Assembly (NCBI GenBank): GCA_029204225.1
Contig: CM055102.1
Span: 42,943,425-43,007,424, forward strand
Source of the DNA: Diphasiastrum complanatum
Taxonomy: Eukaryota > Streptophyta > Lycopodiopsida > Lycopodiales > Lycopodiaceae
Direction of reading: 5' to 3'
Length of the DNA stretch: 64,000 bases
Both the position numbers and the translations under genes were made by a program. A model generated the notes under the pieces. It was given only the letters and a program-made list of their open reading frames with translations. It was not told the DNA's origin and did no database searches. Positions 11,387-22,429 of the stretch are shown here, piece after piece (the first letter of the stretch is position 1; every line of letters begins with the position of its first letter).

Positions 11387-13264
11387 ATGGATCGCCCTTA
11401 CGATCCGAATTCTACGGAAGACTATCCACCGGAGATGGTCTCCCCATCCACCGAACAGGCTCGATTTAACAGATATTCCAGGATGAAATCCCAAGTCCAA
11501 GAGCCATCCACCAACCCATTCGACAGATGGGAACCCATGCATTATGAAGCTCCATATGAATGACCACATTTTCATGCTGCCGAATCTTCACATGCACGAG
11601 CTCACTTAAACGGAGCTTTTGCGAATAATGTTCTACGTACTGAAAAACGTACCCCAAAGCTAGATTTACCTAAGTACGTTGGTAACACTGATCCTCAAAA
11701 AATTTTTCAAGTCTTTGAGAACGCATGTGACATCTATGGCGAGACATCACCGGAAGCCATGGTACAGCTCTTTTCGATGACCATGATAGATCGAGCACGA
11801 GAGTGGTTTTTTAACCTTGATCGTGAAGATAAACGTGACTGGTCACTCTTGAAGGAGGCCTTTATTAAACACTTCAAGCCATTTCGCTTTGATAGAAAGT
11901 CCTTTTGTCAAGCTAAGTAACATCAAAATGACAAAAGATGAGAAAGTACATGACTATATTGAACGATTTAAAAGATTAAAAAGTCAGGTACAAGAACAAC
12001 CCACTGAGTCTATGCTCATAATTTCGTTCCTCGTTGGACTCCCACAATGGATAAGACATGAACTTCGTTCCAATGATGGATATACATCATTGAAACAAGC
12101 CATGTCTGATGCCATTTGAGAGGAAGACGAGGGCTCTGATGTCGATGAACCATGTGAACGAAGAGCACATCGTGTTGTCCAAGAAGCTCGACCAAACGAC
12201 GAAACTCGAGAACAGTTGTGGAAAAAACAGATGGAGTTGCTTAACCAGCAACACCAACACAGATGGAAAAACTCATGAAAGAGTTTCAAAACACTCTTAA
12301 GTCTATCCAGAGTTCGATGCCGGGTCAGTTACCCACTGGCCAAATCCACCATAGACGAGAGAACACGCGGTGCCCTCACTGTCAAGGTGCACACACTGGC
12401 AATGAGTGCCCTTCATACCAATCGGTCCCAGATACTTCCTTGATCAAATGTGACATCTGCAACTTTATGGGACATACCTCTCTTTATTGCTACTATAACC
12501 CGAGGAACCAGCCTCACAACCAGTCGGGAGGACATTATCAACCTCCTCGACAACCATTTGTTTCATAGAACCAACATACGCATTATCCACCACGAAACAA
12601 ACAAATCCATATACAAGAGTTGCCCAAACAACCTCGACATGAACCTCAGCCATAGCTGGCACTCTTAGGACCACCTCCACGAGGACAACTTGATCTAGGA
12701 GCACAAAAACATTGCAACCCTTGAGAGTCTGCATAAACACATCTTGTTGAAAACTCCTATGATCACTCCTATCATCAAGATACAACACTTCCATCTGTTA
12801 GTTCTCAACATTATCAAACAGACAGCTCATGCTCATGCAAACGAGATGAGTATTCAACACCACCAGAAAATCCAGCACAGCTAGCCATCCAAGATGGTTA
12901 TGCTATTGCCACAGGCCCAATGAGCAACCGTTGCTTTATTTGTGGTGTATGGCTAACTTTAAAGTTAAAAACCAATACCATGCGGAATGTCCCGACTGTG
13001 TCCGTAAACACAGTTTCAAGGATTGTCCTAAACAACCTAACAGGATTCTTCCAGCACGTCATATCTCATCCGAACCTGTTAGAGTTCTCACTAGAGCACA
13101 ACAACAACAACAAGAACAGTAGCAAAATAATGTCAAATCAGCTGACCCCCAAGGAAGCAACTTGTCAGCTTCCATATTACCAAAAGATTACCCAGACCCA
13201 AAAGTGGAAGAACGACAATACAATGAGTTTCGAGATGAGTTTTTGCGAGAGGAAGAACATATAG
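11387..13264 (+). pseudogene. Ty3 gag polyprotein with CCHC zinc knuckles
   Basis: The ATG at 11387 opens the frame. One in-frame TGA occurs near 11562, then the capsid region follows (LDLPKYVGNTDPQKIF, then AREWFFNLDREDKRDWSLLK). The frame shifts near 11885-11918 and continues as KMTKDEKVHDYIERFKRLKS. Several Cys/His clusters follow: CPHCQGAHTGNEC, then the canonical CDICNFMGHTSLYC (C-x2-C-x4-H-x4-C, about 12450), and later CPDCVRKHSFKDC (about 12990). Gag forms the cytoplasmic virus-like particle and binds the RNA. At least two frame changes and several stops make it non-functional. Clustered Cys/His motifs beyond the usual one are somewhat unusual. Confidence 0.85.
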
Positions 13265-13482
13265 AAAGTCTGTTATCAGCTCATATCCTCAAAAAGAAGC
13301 AATCCCTATAGGGACTTGAAGTATTTTCTGACCTCCTGCAAGCTCAACTCACCATGCAGTTTCATACCGCAATAAAATCCTTCACTGGGCTTCAACGTTA
13401 TATCCATCAAAGTTTTCAGCTGCCTACTATTCCTGATGAACAGCAGGAAACAGAAGAGATTCCTGAAATTCCCTAGATTCCT

Positions 13483-14004
13483 ATGAATCTATTGAATATA
13501 GGTGTTGCTAAGGGAACTAGCATCACCCTACCTTTGTCCTATAAAGACTATCCCGCAGTATCTGCTATCCTAGATAGCGGATCAGACGTTAATATAATTG
13601 CTTTGTCATTGGCAACGTCATGGGGCTTCCATACCCTCGATCAACCACAATATAAACTTCGCATGGCTAATCAACGAGTTACTGACCCTGCTGGTCATTT
13701 ATCAAATATAAAATTTTGCATAGCAGGTGTCAAATTTGTGATAGATTGTGTCATTTTAGATTTACCAAAAGATAACAATACATATAAACTCCTTGGTACA
13801 CCCTGGCTCCAGATGGCAGGTGTTGTCCAAGATTGGAAGCATAGCAAAATTACCTTTGGTAACCACGATAAACGAGTCACGGTTGACTCAACATGCCATG
13901 TCAAGCCCGCCAAGGTATACGATGATTGGTCATCCACAACATATGACGAATCAGATAGGTCCCGATCCAATCAAAAGGCCACTATACAAGATCCACAGAC
14001 ATAA
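13483..14004 (+). pseudogene. Ty3 aspartic protease domain
   Basis: This is a retropepsin-type domain with its active site as LDSGSDVNII (D-S-G) at about residues 30-39, and the downstream signature LLGTPWLQMAGVVQDW that closes the flap-distal region. The same downstream signature occurs in the minus-strand element at the right window edge (LLGRPWLRIAQVIHNW). The domain itself is uninterrupted. The ATG at 13483 follows a stop, so in the ancestral element it would have been part of a gag-pol frame. It would cleave the polyprotein during particle maturation. Confidence 0.88.
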
Positions 14005-14030
14005 TCAATTGGGGTCATGCACTAGCCACT

Positions 14031-14732
14031 GTGGACTGTGCGGATTCCAATCGATGTCATATCGAAACTACTACAACATATGTGGATATTCTCCCATCTT
14101 CTACATACATTGACACACCCATCATCCCACTTATGATGATTGACCCGATTCCTATAGCGTGGGGCCCAGAAGAACCTAGTGTCTCTACCGCCCATGTTTC
14201 AGAAGAAGGTATTCTTTCCATGGATGATGTAGAAATGATGGATGAACATGTACTCCTCTATCTAGATGCCCAACCTCATCCACCAAAATCAATTCCTAAG
14301 GAGATAATGACACCGGGACTATTGGCTCACGTCCAACTGACATCCAAGGTACCCAACACACAAACATACAAGCCCAAACCCAAAGTATATACATGGGATG
14401 TGTATCCCGACGAAGTCTGGGATACAATCGACGACGATTTGATAAGTGAGGCACCAACACCACCCACTCAAAAACCACAAAAATCTTGGTTACAAAAAAC
14501 TAAAGTTATTGATACAAAATTAATCGAGCGTCAAAAACAGATGTGTGCGAAGCTTAAACAGCTGATAAAGCCCTTGTCTAAGGAGACAAAAATCAAACAA
14601 TTAGACCAAGCTTCCACGTCTGGTAGTGAATCAAATCAGATGATTCCCAAAGTCCCAGACAATTTTGTGGACCCACCTTTTGATCTTCCACAGAAGCTCA
14701 AAGATTTTACACTGGATGACGTTGTTATCTAG
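14031..14732 (+). pseudogene. Protease-RT linker region of the Ty3 element
   Basis: This 233-residue open segment lies in a different frame from the protease. It is acidic and Pro-rich, with no catalytic motif; its start (VDILPSSTYIDTPIIPLMM) parallels the segment after the protease in the right-edge element at 62936-63169. Linkers of this kind between protease and RT are variable and poorly conserved in plant Ty3 elements. Its function is unknown. Confidence 0.6.
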
Positions 14733-14931
14733 TTACCACAGCCACATCAGGAACCTACACCAAGTTTCAACTCCTTTGAAGGACCTGCTAAAACAATTCC
14801 ATTAAACCTTAAAGATCCTGACGAGGAGATAGACTGAATAGTTCATGTGGTGCACATTTGTCATCAACCCAACTTTCTGATCTGAAAACATTACTCTGCA
14901 AATACAGGGATGTATTTGCATAGAATTATAC

Positions 14932-15761
14932 ATGAAAGGGATCCCACCTGAAATAGTGGTCCATAGGATTCCTTTAGAAGACAATGTTAAGCCTATTAGG
15001 GCTAAACCTTATCGATCTAACCCTATCTATCGTGAGAGGATCGACGAAGATATTAAAAAATTGTTGGATGTTGGTTTCATTATGAAGTTCAACATACTGA
15101 TTGGGTATCACCCATTGTGGTTGTACCCAAGAAAAATGGCAAGCTTTGTATCTGTGTCAATCTCAAAAACCTTAATGCGGTTATGAAGAAAGACCATTTT
15201 CCCTTGTCTTTAACGACCCAAATCCTAGAGAAAATGGCAGGAGCTGAAGCTTTCAGCTTCTTGGATGGATTCAGCAAGTATTTACTTGTTCAAATAGCCC
15301 CTAAAGATAAACATAATGGGGTTTATGCTTATAACGTTATGCCTTTTGGCTTATGCAATGCCCCTTCAATGTTCCAAAGGGTCATGCAACTGGCCTTTCA
15401 AGATCTGTTACATCAGATCGTGGAGATTTATCTCGACGGTCTAGGTGTACATTCCTCGGCAGCTATGCACCTTGACGCCCTGGAGAAATTCTTCATTCGC
15501 TGTCATAGATTTGAAATCTCACTAAACCCTGATAAATGCCAAATATGGGTCACCCATGGGGTCGTACTTGGGCATATAATTTCAAAGGACGGTATTTCTA
15601 CCGACCCGTCAAAAATCAAGGTTATAGCGGAAATGCCCTTACCTGCAATAGTGAAGGAAGTATATGTCTTCCTTGGTCATACAAATTATTATCGCATCTT
15701 TATAATTGACTATGCCGGCAAGGCACACCTCGTTTATTTAGTTGTAGTAGATCCTCGCTAG
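14932..15761 (+). pseudogene. Ty3 reverse transcriptase (active site YLDG)
   Basis: The fingers region (EIVVHRIPLEDNVKPIRAKP) is in one frame. After a shift near 15090-15120 the palm continues with VVPKKNGKLCICVNLKNLN, DHFPLSL, FSFLDGFSKY, YNVMPFGLCNAPSMFQRVM and the catalytic motif IYLDGLGVHS. The last normally reads YxDD; here the second Asp is Gly, which would abolish polymerase activity. The thumb and connection (LGHIISKDGISTDPSKIKVI) follow. It is dead by both frameshift and active-site substitution. Confidence 0.92.
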
Positions 15762-15791
15762 ACCGAAGAACAAATTAAGGCCTTTGAGGAG

Positions 15792-16274
15792 TTGAAAACA
15801 GCCCTCACCACGGCTCCCATACTCCACTGGCCAGATTACACGAAAGAGTTCCATGTGCATATTGACGCAAGTAAGTATGCCATTGGAGGTCTTCTTGCAC
15901 AACCGGACGAGTATGGCAAAGACTTCCCAATACGTTTCTTGAGCAGACAACTGGTGCATGCTGAAGTAAACTATACAACCACCGAGAGAGAAGCATTGGT
16001 GATGGTCTATGTTGTGCCACAACTAAGACATTATTTATTAGGCCAGACCTTTGCGTTCTACACAGACCATCAAGCCCTTCTATATATCGTTAATAAATCT
16101 TGTAAAATGGGACGTATAGCTCGATGGCTGTTGATTTTAGAGGAATTTAATTTTCGCGTAGTCATTCAAAAAGGGACCCACTATTTCATGGCAGACCACC
16201 TTTCCAGACTATCAAGTGCTGAAAAAGCAACTGCACCAGTCAACGATGATCTCCCTGATGCATGCCTTTTTTAG
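15792..16274 (+). pseudogene. Ty3 RNase H domain
   Basis: This 160-residue open segment keeps the RNase H landmarks: HIDASKYAIGGLL (catalytic Asp), the FLSRQL strand, NYTTTEREALVMVY (catalytic Glu), FYTDHQALLYIV (catalytic Asp) and RIARWLLILEEFNF, ending in HYFMADHLSRL. The catalytic acids look intact. It follows the RT after a stop near 15760 in the same frame, so the break is a single nonsense codon rather than a shift. Confidence 0.92.
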
Positions 16275-16393
16275 ATCGATGCTACACCCTTATGGGATGA
16301 GGAGATCACTCAGTTCCTCACAACAGGCAGACTCAAAAAAGGCCTGAGTATAGCGGCAAATTTTTTTTTTTACTAAAAGCAGCGCCCTTTCAA

Positions 16394-16765
16394 TTAATAG
16401 CAGGACAACTTTACAAAAGGGGCATTGACGGTATCATTCGACGATGTGCTTATGAATCTGAGATACGACCTATCATATTTCAGGCTCATGAGGGCATTGG
16501 AGGTGGCCACTTTTCTGCTGAAGCCACAGCAAAGATTATCCTTCGAGCAGGACTGTGGTGGCCATCTTTGTTTAAGGGCAAGTTTGTTGTCATTAAAGCA
16601 TGTGATGTCTGTCAACGAGCCAAGAAAAACACCAAAGTAGACTTCACACCACTGACTCCCATTATAGAAGGCAAAGCCTTCCATAAGTGGGAAATTGACT
16701 TTATTGGACCAATCAATCCAGCAGCAAAACATACCTGTCATGCTATACCAACAAGGTTAATATAG
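16394..16765 (+). pseudogene. Ty3 integrase, N-terminal part only
   Basis: Across frames one reads a histidine pair (QAHEGIGGGHFSAEAT) and then CDVCQRAKKNTK, the HHCC zinc-binding domain, followed by the first core motif KWEIDFIGP with the first catalytic Asp. After about 16765 the similarity stops, so the rest of the integrase is gone. A T-run at about 16361-16373 just upstream coincides with a frame change and may be slippage. Confidence 0.88.
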
Positions 16766-17989
16766 ATTTTGTAGTGAATAGTATCATCCCCACATAGGAC
16801 AGCATTAGAAAGTTATATTTTTGGTACAATTTATGACAAGTGGTTTCGAGTGTTATTCTAGTTGTTGACAGACATTAAAAAGTAACCGGTATTACTTATG
16901 TTTGGGATGGGTAATGTTAATAAATTCAGAACAACAATCTAGTCTCTATCGAATTGAAGGAAGCGCGTTCTACAGATGAGATGTTATCAAAGTAGTACTG
17001 CTATACTACACTCTGGCTGATTAAGTTGTCAATAGATAATCAAGAATTGTTCGATGTATTCACAACTGTGCAGACAATTAATTAATCGCATTCGCGAACT
17101 ATTCGTTTCTAAACAGAAGTCCTCAACAACTAAAGCCCAACTTAATGGTTAAAGAACACGAAGAGTTTTAGAACACGTTAGAAACTTATGTCAGTGCCAA
17201 TCAGGAAAACAGATCAAAGACTCAATTCTTCAGACGAGGACTGTCATTTCATTTGTATACATACAGCTTAATCCAATGATCGTGCTAGACTGTACCAAAG
17301 ATAGTCGTTATTTGAGTGCTGAAAAGAAAGTATTCGCGACAGACGAATAAGAAGGTTTTAAGATAGTTCTTTAGAGCATGCTTTACGAAAACACAGCAAA
17401 CGACTGTAATGCACTAGAGCGTCTGTCTGATCAGAGAGAAATTCATGAAATGCATTAGAGATTGTTAGCAGACTCAAGATCACTCACACTCAGTAGTGCG
17501 GAGAACAAAGATAAGAGAGAATAACTCACAGAATTCTATTCACTTCTTCAATCTCTTACATAAGCATAAACTCTTCTCTCTCGATGATCAAGACTGAAGT
17601 GTGAGATCTATATATGTTCTACGGGACGAACAAACACATCTCTAAAAAAACCAGGTGCATCGCTCCTGCGAAAGGGTCTAGTTAACAATTAGACTGAAAA
17701 TATGTTCAACTATACCATAGGAGGTATACTTAACTATGAGTTAAAGTTACTCTAGTTTAACATGTCTTTTCATATCTAGTCGTTTCGTGTGGACGACCTA
17801 GTAAAGGTTATCCAAGGCAATGTCTTTTCCTTTTTAAGGTCTTGCCCTTGATTACAAGGCAAGTACTTAGGAGATATATTCCCGAAGAATGACTTAGGCC
17901 TCTTCATGATCTATACTTAACCAGCTCATATCTTCATTTTCGAGTATATCATGCCATATTTATGTTGATATTTAATATTTAACATTTTT
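16766..17989. other. Non-coding interval with LTR-like features
   Basis: No protein-coding signal is seen. Sequence between 17580 and 17640 read on the minus strand has a TATATATA-type box, and TTCGCGAA-like motifs occur near 17090. It may be an LTR of a minus-strand element lying downstream of copy 2 of the coiled-coil family. I found no second copy in the window to confirm this. Confidence 0.3.
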
Positions 17990-17995
17990 GTGGCA

Positions 17996-20694
17996 TCACA
18001 TATCCCCTTCCTCAAATGTGAAACGTCCTCGTGAACATATCATCTTCATTTCGAGAATTATTCGAGAAACATTCTTGTTCGTTAGATTTTCGTTGAGGCG
18101 AAAAGATATTTCTTCATGTAATTCATCCTTTAGATAATTCTTCATCTTAGAGAATATGTGTCTTGCTGTTTCTTTAATTGAATAGGTTGTTTTGAGTTTA
18201 TCTTTGAATTGTTGATGAAAACTGGAATCAAACTTCAAAACATCTTTAAACTTCAAAAATTCAGCATCCCATAGAAACATCACCACAAAGGCACGAATGA
18301 ATATTCATGAATGATTCAATTCTTCATATAATTTCTGAGCAAGCTCCAAGTTCTGTTGAGCTTCGATCAAGAGCAAGTCTTCTTTTGATTTTGTGTAGCG
18401 GCCAACTAGTAAGTTGCAGAATTCTTCTAACTTAACCGGGAGTAATGTTCCATCGAACAGCTCCTAGGTTAACTTGGTATCTTCATCTGAATCACTACGT
18501 AGAGTGATTTCTTTACAGTAACGAGCTGAAATCTAATAAAATTGCTTTTAATATAAAGATTTTGAACAAAAAATAATGTCTTTGCCACAAAGGTACCAAA
18601 CTGCCAAAATGTATATGTACAGAACTGCTTATAACGGAATGACTTCCTTCTATCTTGCAAATTATGTCGAATCTCTGCAAAATATTCTGCAAGGTTTCGC
18701 TCCCAATCTACATAAAGACTAAATCACTCCGGATAAACCATATTTATATTAATCAGCAATCTTGCATCGTCAAATGCGCCTAAATCTGCAATAGCTTGTG
18801 GTTTGTACAGTTGAAACTGTGACTTTCGCTTCCAGAAATGTCGCTTATTATCTTCGTTCTGCAAAAATTGAAGTTCTTTGATTCGAATATATTCGAGAGC
18901 ATACATAGTCGAAGAGCCTATGTATAACTCTGCTGATCCGAAAGGTACGACCTAGAACTTACCCTGGATTATGCCCCAGCAAAGACATCATTTCTACTCA
19001 ATAGAGAGCTAGGCCCATAACCAAAGAAAGTCGTTCTTCTCCCAAAGTCGTTTCCATTTGTCGAAGGCAATGCCTACTGTGTCTGGTAGCATCATGTAAT
19101 CCACACGCCATTGCAATTCAATATTAAAAGCATGTGGACACCATTTTCAGAAGCGTTCAGCAAATGCACGGAATTTGTTAGCACATTCCTTCGACTGATT
19201 TCGTCGCATTTGCTGTGGTTGTGTAGATGCAATTGCCAAGTCCTGAGTTTGCAACTCAGCAGCTAGCTTCTGATCGTCCGATTGCTACTTAAGATTTGAC
19301 AGATCCTGTTCCAGCTTGTCAATCTTTGCGACAGCCTCCAAGAATTTTGGATGGTCTGAGGCTCCGGTGCAGGCAGGCAGAGCTTGGATTTGTTGTGTGA
19401 GGTCATCAAATTGAAGCAAGGCGTAAAGGTATTCATCATATACATCGAGCCCGCTGCAAGATGGGGTGGCATCACTCGAGAGCTCCTTCAGCTCAGCCAA
19501 CTCTTCCTCGACAAGAGCCTTCGCATCCTTCGCATCCTCTATCTTTTTGAGCATCTGACCTTGGAGCTGGTTCAGCTTCGTGAGATCGACTATGATTGAC
19601 CCTGCATTGGTGCTCAGAGACAGAATAGCTTTTGCCTTTAGTCTTGTCATTCGCTCCTCCTGTAAATGTTTATGGAGAGCGACATTGTGTTGATTTGCAG
19701 CCAAAAGTTGCTACTTCAAATAATTGTTTTGAGTCTGAAAATTGTTAGACTTGGCCTCAATCGTCTTATTTGTCTGCTTCAAATAATCATCTTCCTTTAT
19801 TAGAGTCTGAAGCTGTGTTTCGAGAGAATGATTTTGTTCGATCAGCTTTGTATTGTCTGATTCGAGCGAATCGATCTTCTTGAAGGACTCCATCAAAGAG
19901 TCTAGAGATTCTGAGTTGATAAGCTGTATCGTGAGTTGTCGGTGGTACTTGTCAAACTCATACACTTCAACCACTAGATTCTTGGCTTTCTCTGTCATGG
20001 ATCGAAACCACTGGGGCTAGTCGTCTGGTTCTTCTTCATCTGTCACAGGTGCCCCAGTGTCGCCTTCAGCAGCTGTTTGTCCTTTGTCTGATGTGTCGGA
20101 CTGGGTTGTGTCATCCTTAGAGGAACCAACAGCGGCAACAGTTACTCCATTGGTATCCATGGCCACAGCTGGAACCGTATCTGACTGAGATGGTAAAGCG
20201 TCAATGTCCTATGACTGCTGGTGCAGCATCGGATGTAACCAAAATAGGCATGGAAATGAGGCTGGAAAGATCAATTGGCTTGGGAGCCAACATCCTTCCC
20301 ATCAGCATTATTTTCTCTTGCTTAGTCAAAGTCTGAAAATGAGCGCATAGGCGAGAAATATGGGCTCCGACTCCAGAAAACTTTTGATGTTTGATCTAGC
20401 GCAAAAAAGCTCTGGATTACCCGCAAGCGCATCCAATATGTAACCAAAATTTTGAACTGAAATTGTCACATCTGCATCCGTCAAAAATATTGCTTGGTTT
20501 GCGTAGTTACAAAATAGTTTGAATGTTGTCTCTTGGATCATAGAGATTTTGTACCCCTTTGTGGGTACGAAGCAATTGCTTAGGAAGTGGGCAGCTTCAT
20601 CCACCGAATCCTTATTGGTTGCACCCATCTTCCCATCCAATGATAGTCCGAGGGATGTGCAAAACCCACACCAGCTCTACCCAGTATCAGCCAT
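17996..20694 (-). pseudogene. Coiled-coil protein family, copy 2 (traceable from ATG to C-terminus)
   Basis: The minus-strand ATG at 20694-20692 opens a frame broken at codon 6 by TAG. It then continues through a block containing TFKLFCNYANQAIFLTDAD and NFGYILDALAGNP (to about 20400) and a Ser/Thr/Asp-rich spacer. A long coiled coil follows (about 19998-19285; heptad-like ESDNTKLIEQNHSLETQLQ), then Trp-rich blocks at about 19170-18960, MYALEYIRIKELQFLQNED at 18906, and the C-terminus to 17996. The original protein would be roughly 850-900 residues. Stops and frameshifts occur in most blocks. No known domain is recognised. Copy 1 (1829-3970) preserves the same block order. Possibilities are a gag-like protein of an unclassified element or an amplified host gene. 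The LARD at 20702 is inserted only seven bases upstream of the ATG. Confidence 0.6.
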
Positions 20695-20696
20695 CC

Positions 20697-20701
20697 TAGT
20701 G
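20697..20701. repeat. Left target-site duplication TAGTG
   Basis: TAGTG directly precedes the 5' LTR and is repeated at 25135-25139 directly after the 3' LTR. A perfect 5-bp duplication shows that this element inserted as one unit and has kept both ends. Confidence 0.92.
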
Positions 20702-21919
20702 TGTTGTAAAGCTACCTTTACAAGCTTTACTTCCGGCGCCATCGGTGCCAGCTATGTCCCCGGCGCCAGCAGCGCCCCTGCTGCTCCCGGCGCCATTGTG
20801 ACCAGAATCTAGCCGGCGCCAAGTTCCTATGGCTAAAAATCTTTGATCGGTTCTAGCGGAGTCCAGAGAGCTCAAATCGATGTGCAATCACCTCACAAGA
20901 TCTAGGCATGATTAAAGGAACCTTGGGGATCAGTAAAATCTAGAGAGAGAAAATGACTTTCTAGAAAGAGAAAATCCTAGAGAGAGAAAAATGTGCTTTA
21001 CCAGATTGGGTAAAGTGCTTGGTATGAGGGGGGGTGCCGAATCACACCAATACTATAGGGGAGTGCGGGTTGCGACTCAGGGCGAGCTCCAACCAAGTCT
21101 CAGCCTCCCTTGCTGGAATGTTGTCATGGCTCTCGCCTTGGCATGCTAGCGCCCCAGAGACTAGGGTCGGTCACACACTTGAAATGTAACCTTCTCAGAT
21201 TTATCAATAAAGTGGGATTTTTCTCAAACTGACTCTGATTACCTTCTGGGTTTCAGTGTTCGGTAAAAGCGCCAGTTGTAAGGCCACTTTCAAAATTTTT
21301 AACTTGGCACATAGCTGAGGGTCGTATCCCAGGACGCCAGCGGTATGCCGTCGGGACCGTTCGGTCCGTGGCGCCAGCGGTATGCTGTCGGGACCATTTG
21401 GTCCAGGAACTGGTTGTCTCCATATCTATTGTGGCTTGTGGTTCTGAGTGTTCCTTGCATGAACGTGAATGGGTTAAGCTCTTGGGGAACGGGCTCTAAC
21501 CTGTCGGCTGAGTTGGATGGCTTGCTTGGGTGGAAGTTACCTGTTTATGGCTGTCCAGTCTGGCGTGGCGCCAGGTTGGCTTCCAGCGCTCGTGACGAAG
21601 CTTTCAGTTGGTTATGTCTGATGTAAGTCAGACCGCTTGCTTGGAATGGATGTTACTCGTTTGTAATGAAGTTTCGAGTTAGTTAAGTTTGATGTATGTC
21701 GGGCGGCTTGCTTGGAGGGAAGTCACCCACATCCGGACCCCCGATCTGGCATGGCGCCAGGTTGGATCTCAATGTTGGTTTTTGAAACTTCAAGTTGGTT
21801 AAGTCTGATCGCTGTTGTCGAGTTGGCTGCTTGTATGTCAAGTGGGTTTGGATGGCAAGAGTTGAAGGCTGAGAAGCTAAGTCGTGGTTCCCGGCTCCCT
21901 TTGGGATGCCTGCGCTACA
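20702..21919 (+). repeat. 5' LTR of the LARD-like element (1218 bp)
   Basis: It begins TGTTGTAAAGC and ends GCTACA, the usual TG...CA ends. It contains four GGCGCC palindromes between about 20732 and 20820, an AATAAA at about 21206, and a near-perfect tandem duplication of about 37 bp at 21335-21407 (CCAGCGGTATGC...TCGGGACC). Degenerate units beginning GGCTTGCTTGG start at 21519, 21633 and 21704. The stretch from about 20745 to 21110 has no counterpart in the 3' LTR. Confidence 0.9.
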
Positions 21920-21921
21920 TG

Positions 21922-21933
21922 TGGTATCAGAGC
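21922..21933 (+). promoter_or_regulatory. Primer-binding site (initiator tRNA-Met)
   Basis: TGGTATCAGAGC lies two bases after the 5' LTR. It is complementary to the 3' end of plant initiator tRNA-Met, the usual primer of minus-strand DNA synthesis in plant LTR elements. Confidence 0.93.
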
Positions 21934-22009
21934 CGACTGGCCGGTCAGCTATGCGGATCTCACGGAAATGGCCATGGTTTGGGGTTCATCAAGACAACTG
22001 TTGTGCAAG

Positions 22010-22429
22010 GTGCTGCCCACAGTGTAAGCACGGTGTCCACGGTCGGGGTGGTTGGCAGAATGGAGGACTTGATGAGTCAAAGTGCTGCCCTTGAGGTGTA
22101 AGCACGGTCAGTTCTCCCGGTTCGGGCCTGGCGCTGTCTGCACGTAGGACAGAGGAGATAGTGTGCTGCCATTAGGTTGGTGTAAGCACTGTCTGTGTCT
22201 TGTGGGGTGCAAGGCGACATATTCGAACTGTACGGGTTAACCATTGATACAGAGATGCTGCTCAAATTCGGGTGTAAAGCACGGGTGGTTAGCTGCCGGT
22301 GCGGGATAGCTGCCAATCGTTTAGCTGCCGGTGCGGGATAGCTGCCAATCGTTTAGCTTTAAGGGCTATCGACCAAACAGTGGTGGGGCGTGACTGAGGA
22401 AATGTGCTGCTTAATGGTGAAAGCACGGA
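22010..22429 (+). repeat. Array of five GTGCTGC...GTAAGCACGG inverted-repeat modules
   Basis: Modules lie at 22010-22034, 22082-22108, 22163-22192, 22255-22285 and 22404-22429. Each has GTGCT (ATGCT in the fourth) followed 11-18 bases later by AGCAC, so each can fold into a hairpin. The strand-specific context GTGTAAGCACGG is also kept in most. Module starts are 72, 81, 92 and 149 bp apart while the sequence between them is largely unlike. This is what selection on structured RNA would leave, or the trace of an old tandem repeat. Confidence 0.75.
22289..22352 (+). repeat. 32-bp tandem duplication
   Basis: Two identical 32-base units starting TTAGCTGCCGGTGCGGG follow each other without a spacer. 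They lie between modules four and five of the hairpin array and account for part of the larger spacing there. Confidence 0.9.

Larger units (their letters stand above)
10695..16765 (+). mobile_element. Ty3/gypsy element, plus strand (5' LTR, gag, pol; 3' truncated)
   Basis: Reading 5' to 3': LTR X, gag with zinc knuckles, aspartic protease, a long linker, reverse transcriptase, RNase H, and the integrase zinc-binding domain, cut off just after the first integrase core motif at about 16765. This is standard Ty3/gypsy order. Multiple stops and frameshifts mark it as inactive. No 3' LTR follows directly. A truncated copy of the same LTR at 27769-28012 might be its displaced 3' end, separated by later insertions. 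Confidence 0.88.

Noticed and set aside
22010-22429. The repeated modules as a CRISPR array
   Set aside because: Repeats are short, imperfect and unevenly spaced, lie inside a retroelement in plant-type DNA, and no cas gene is present.
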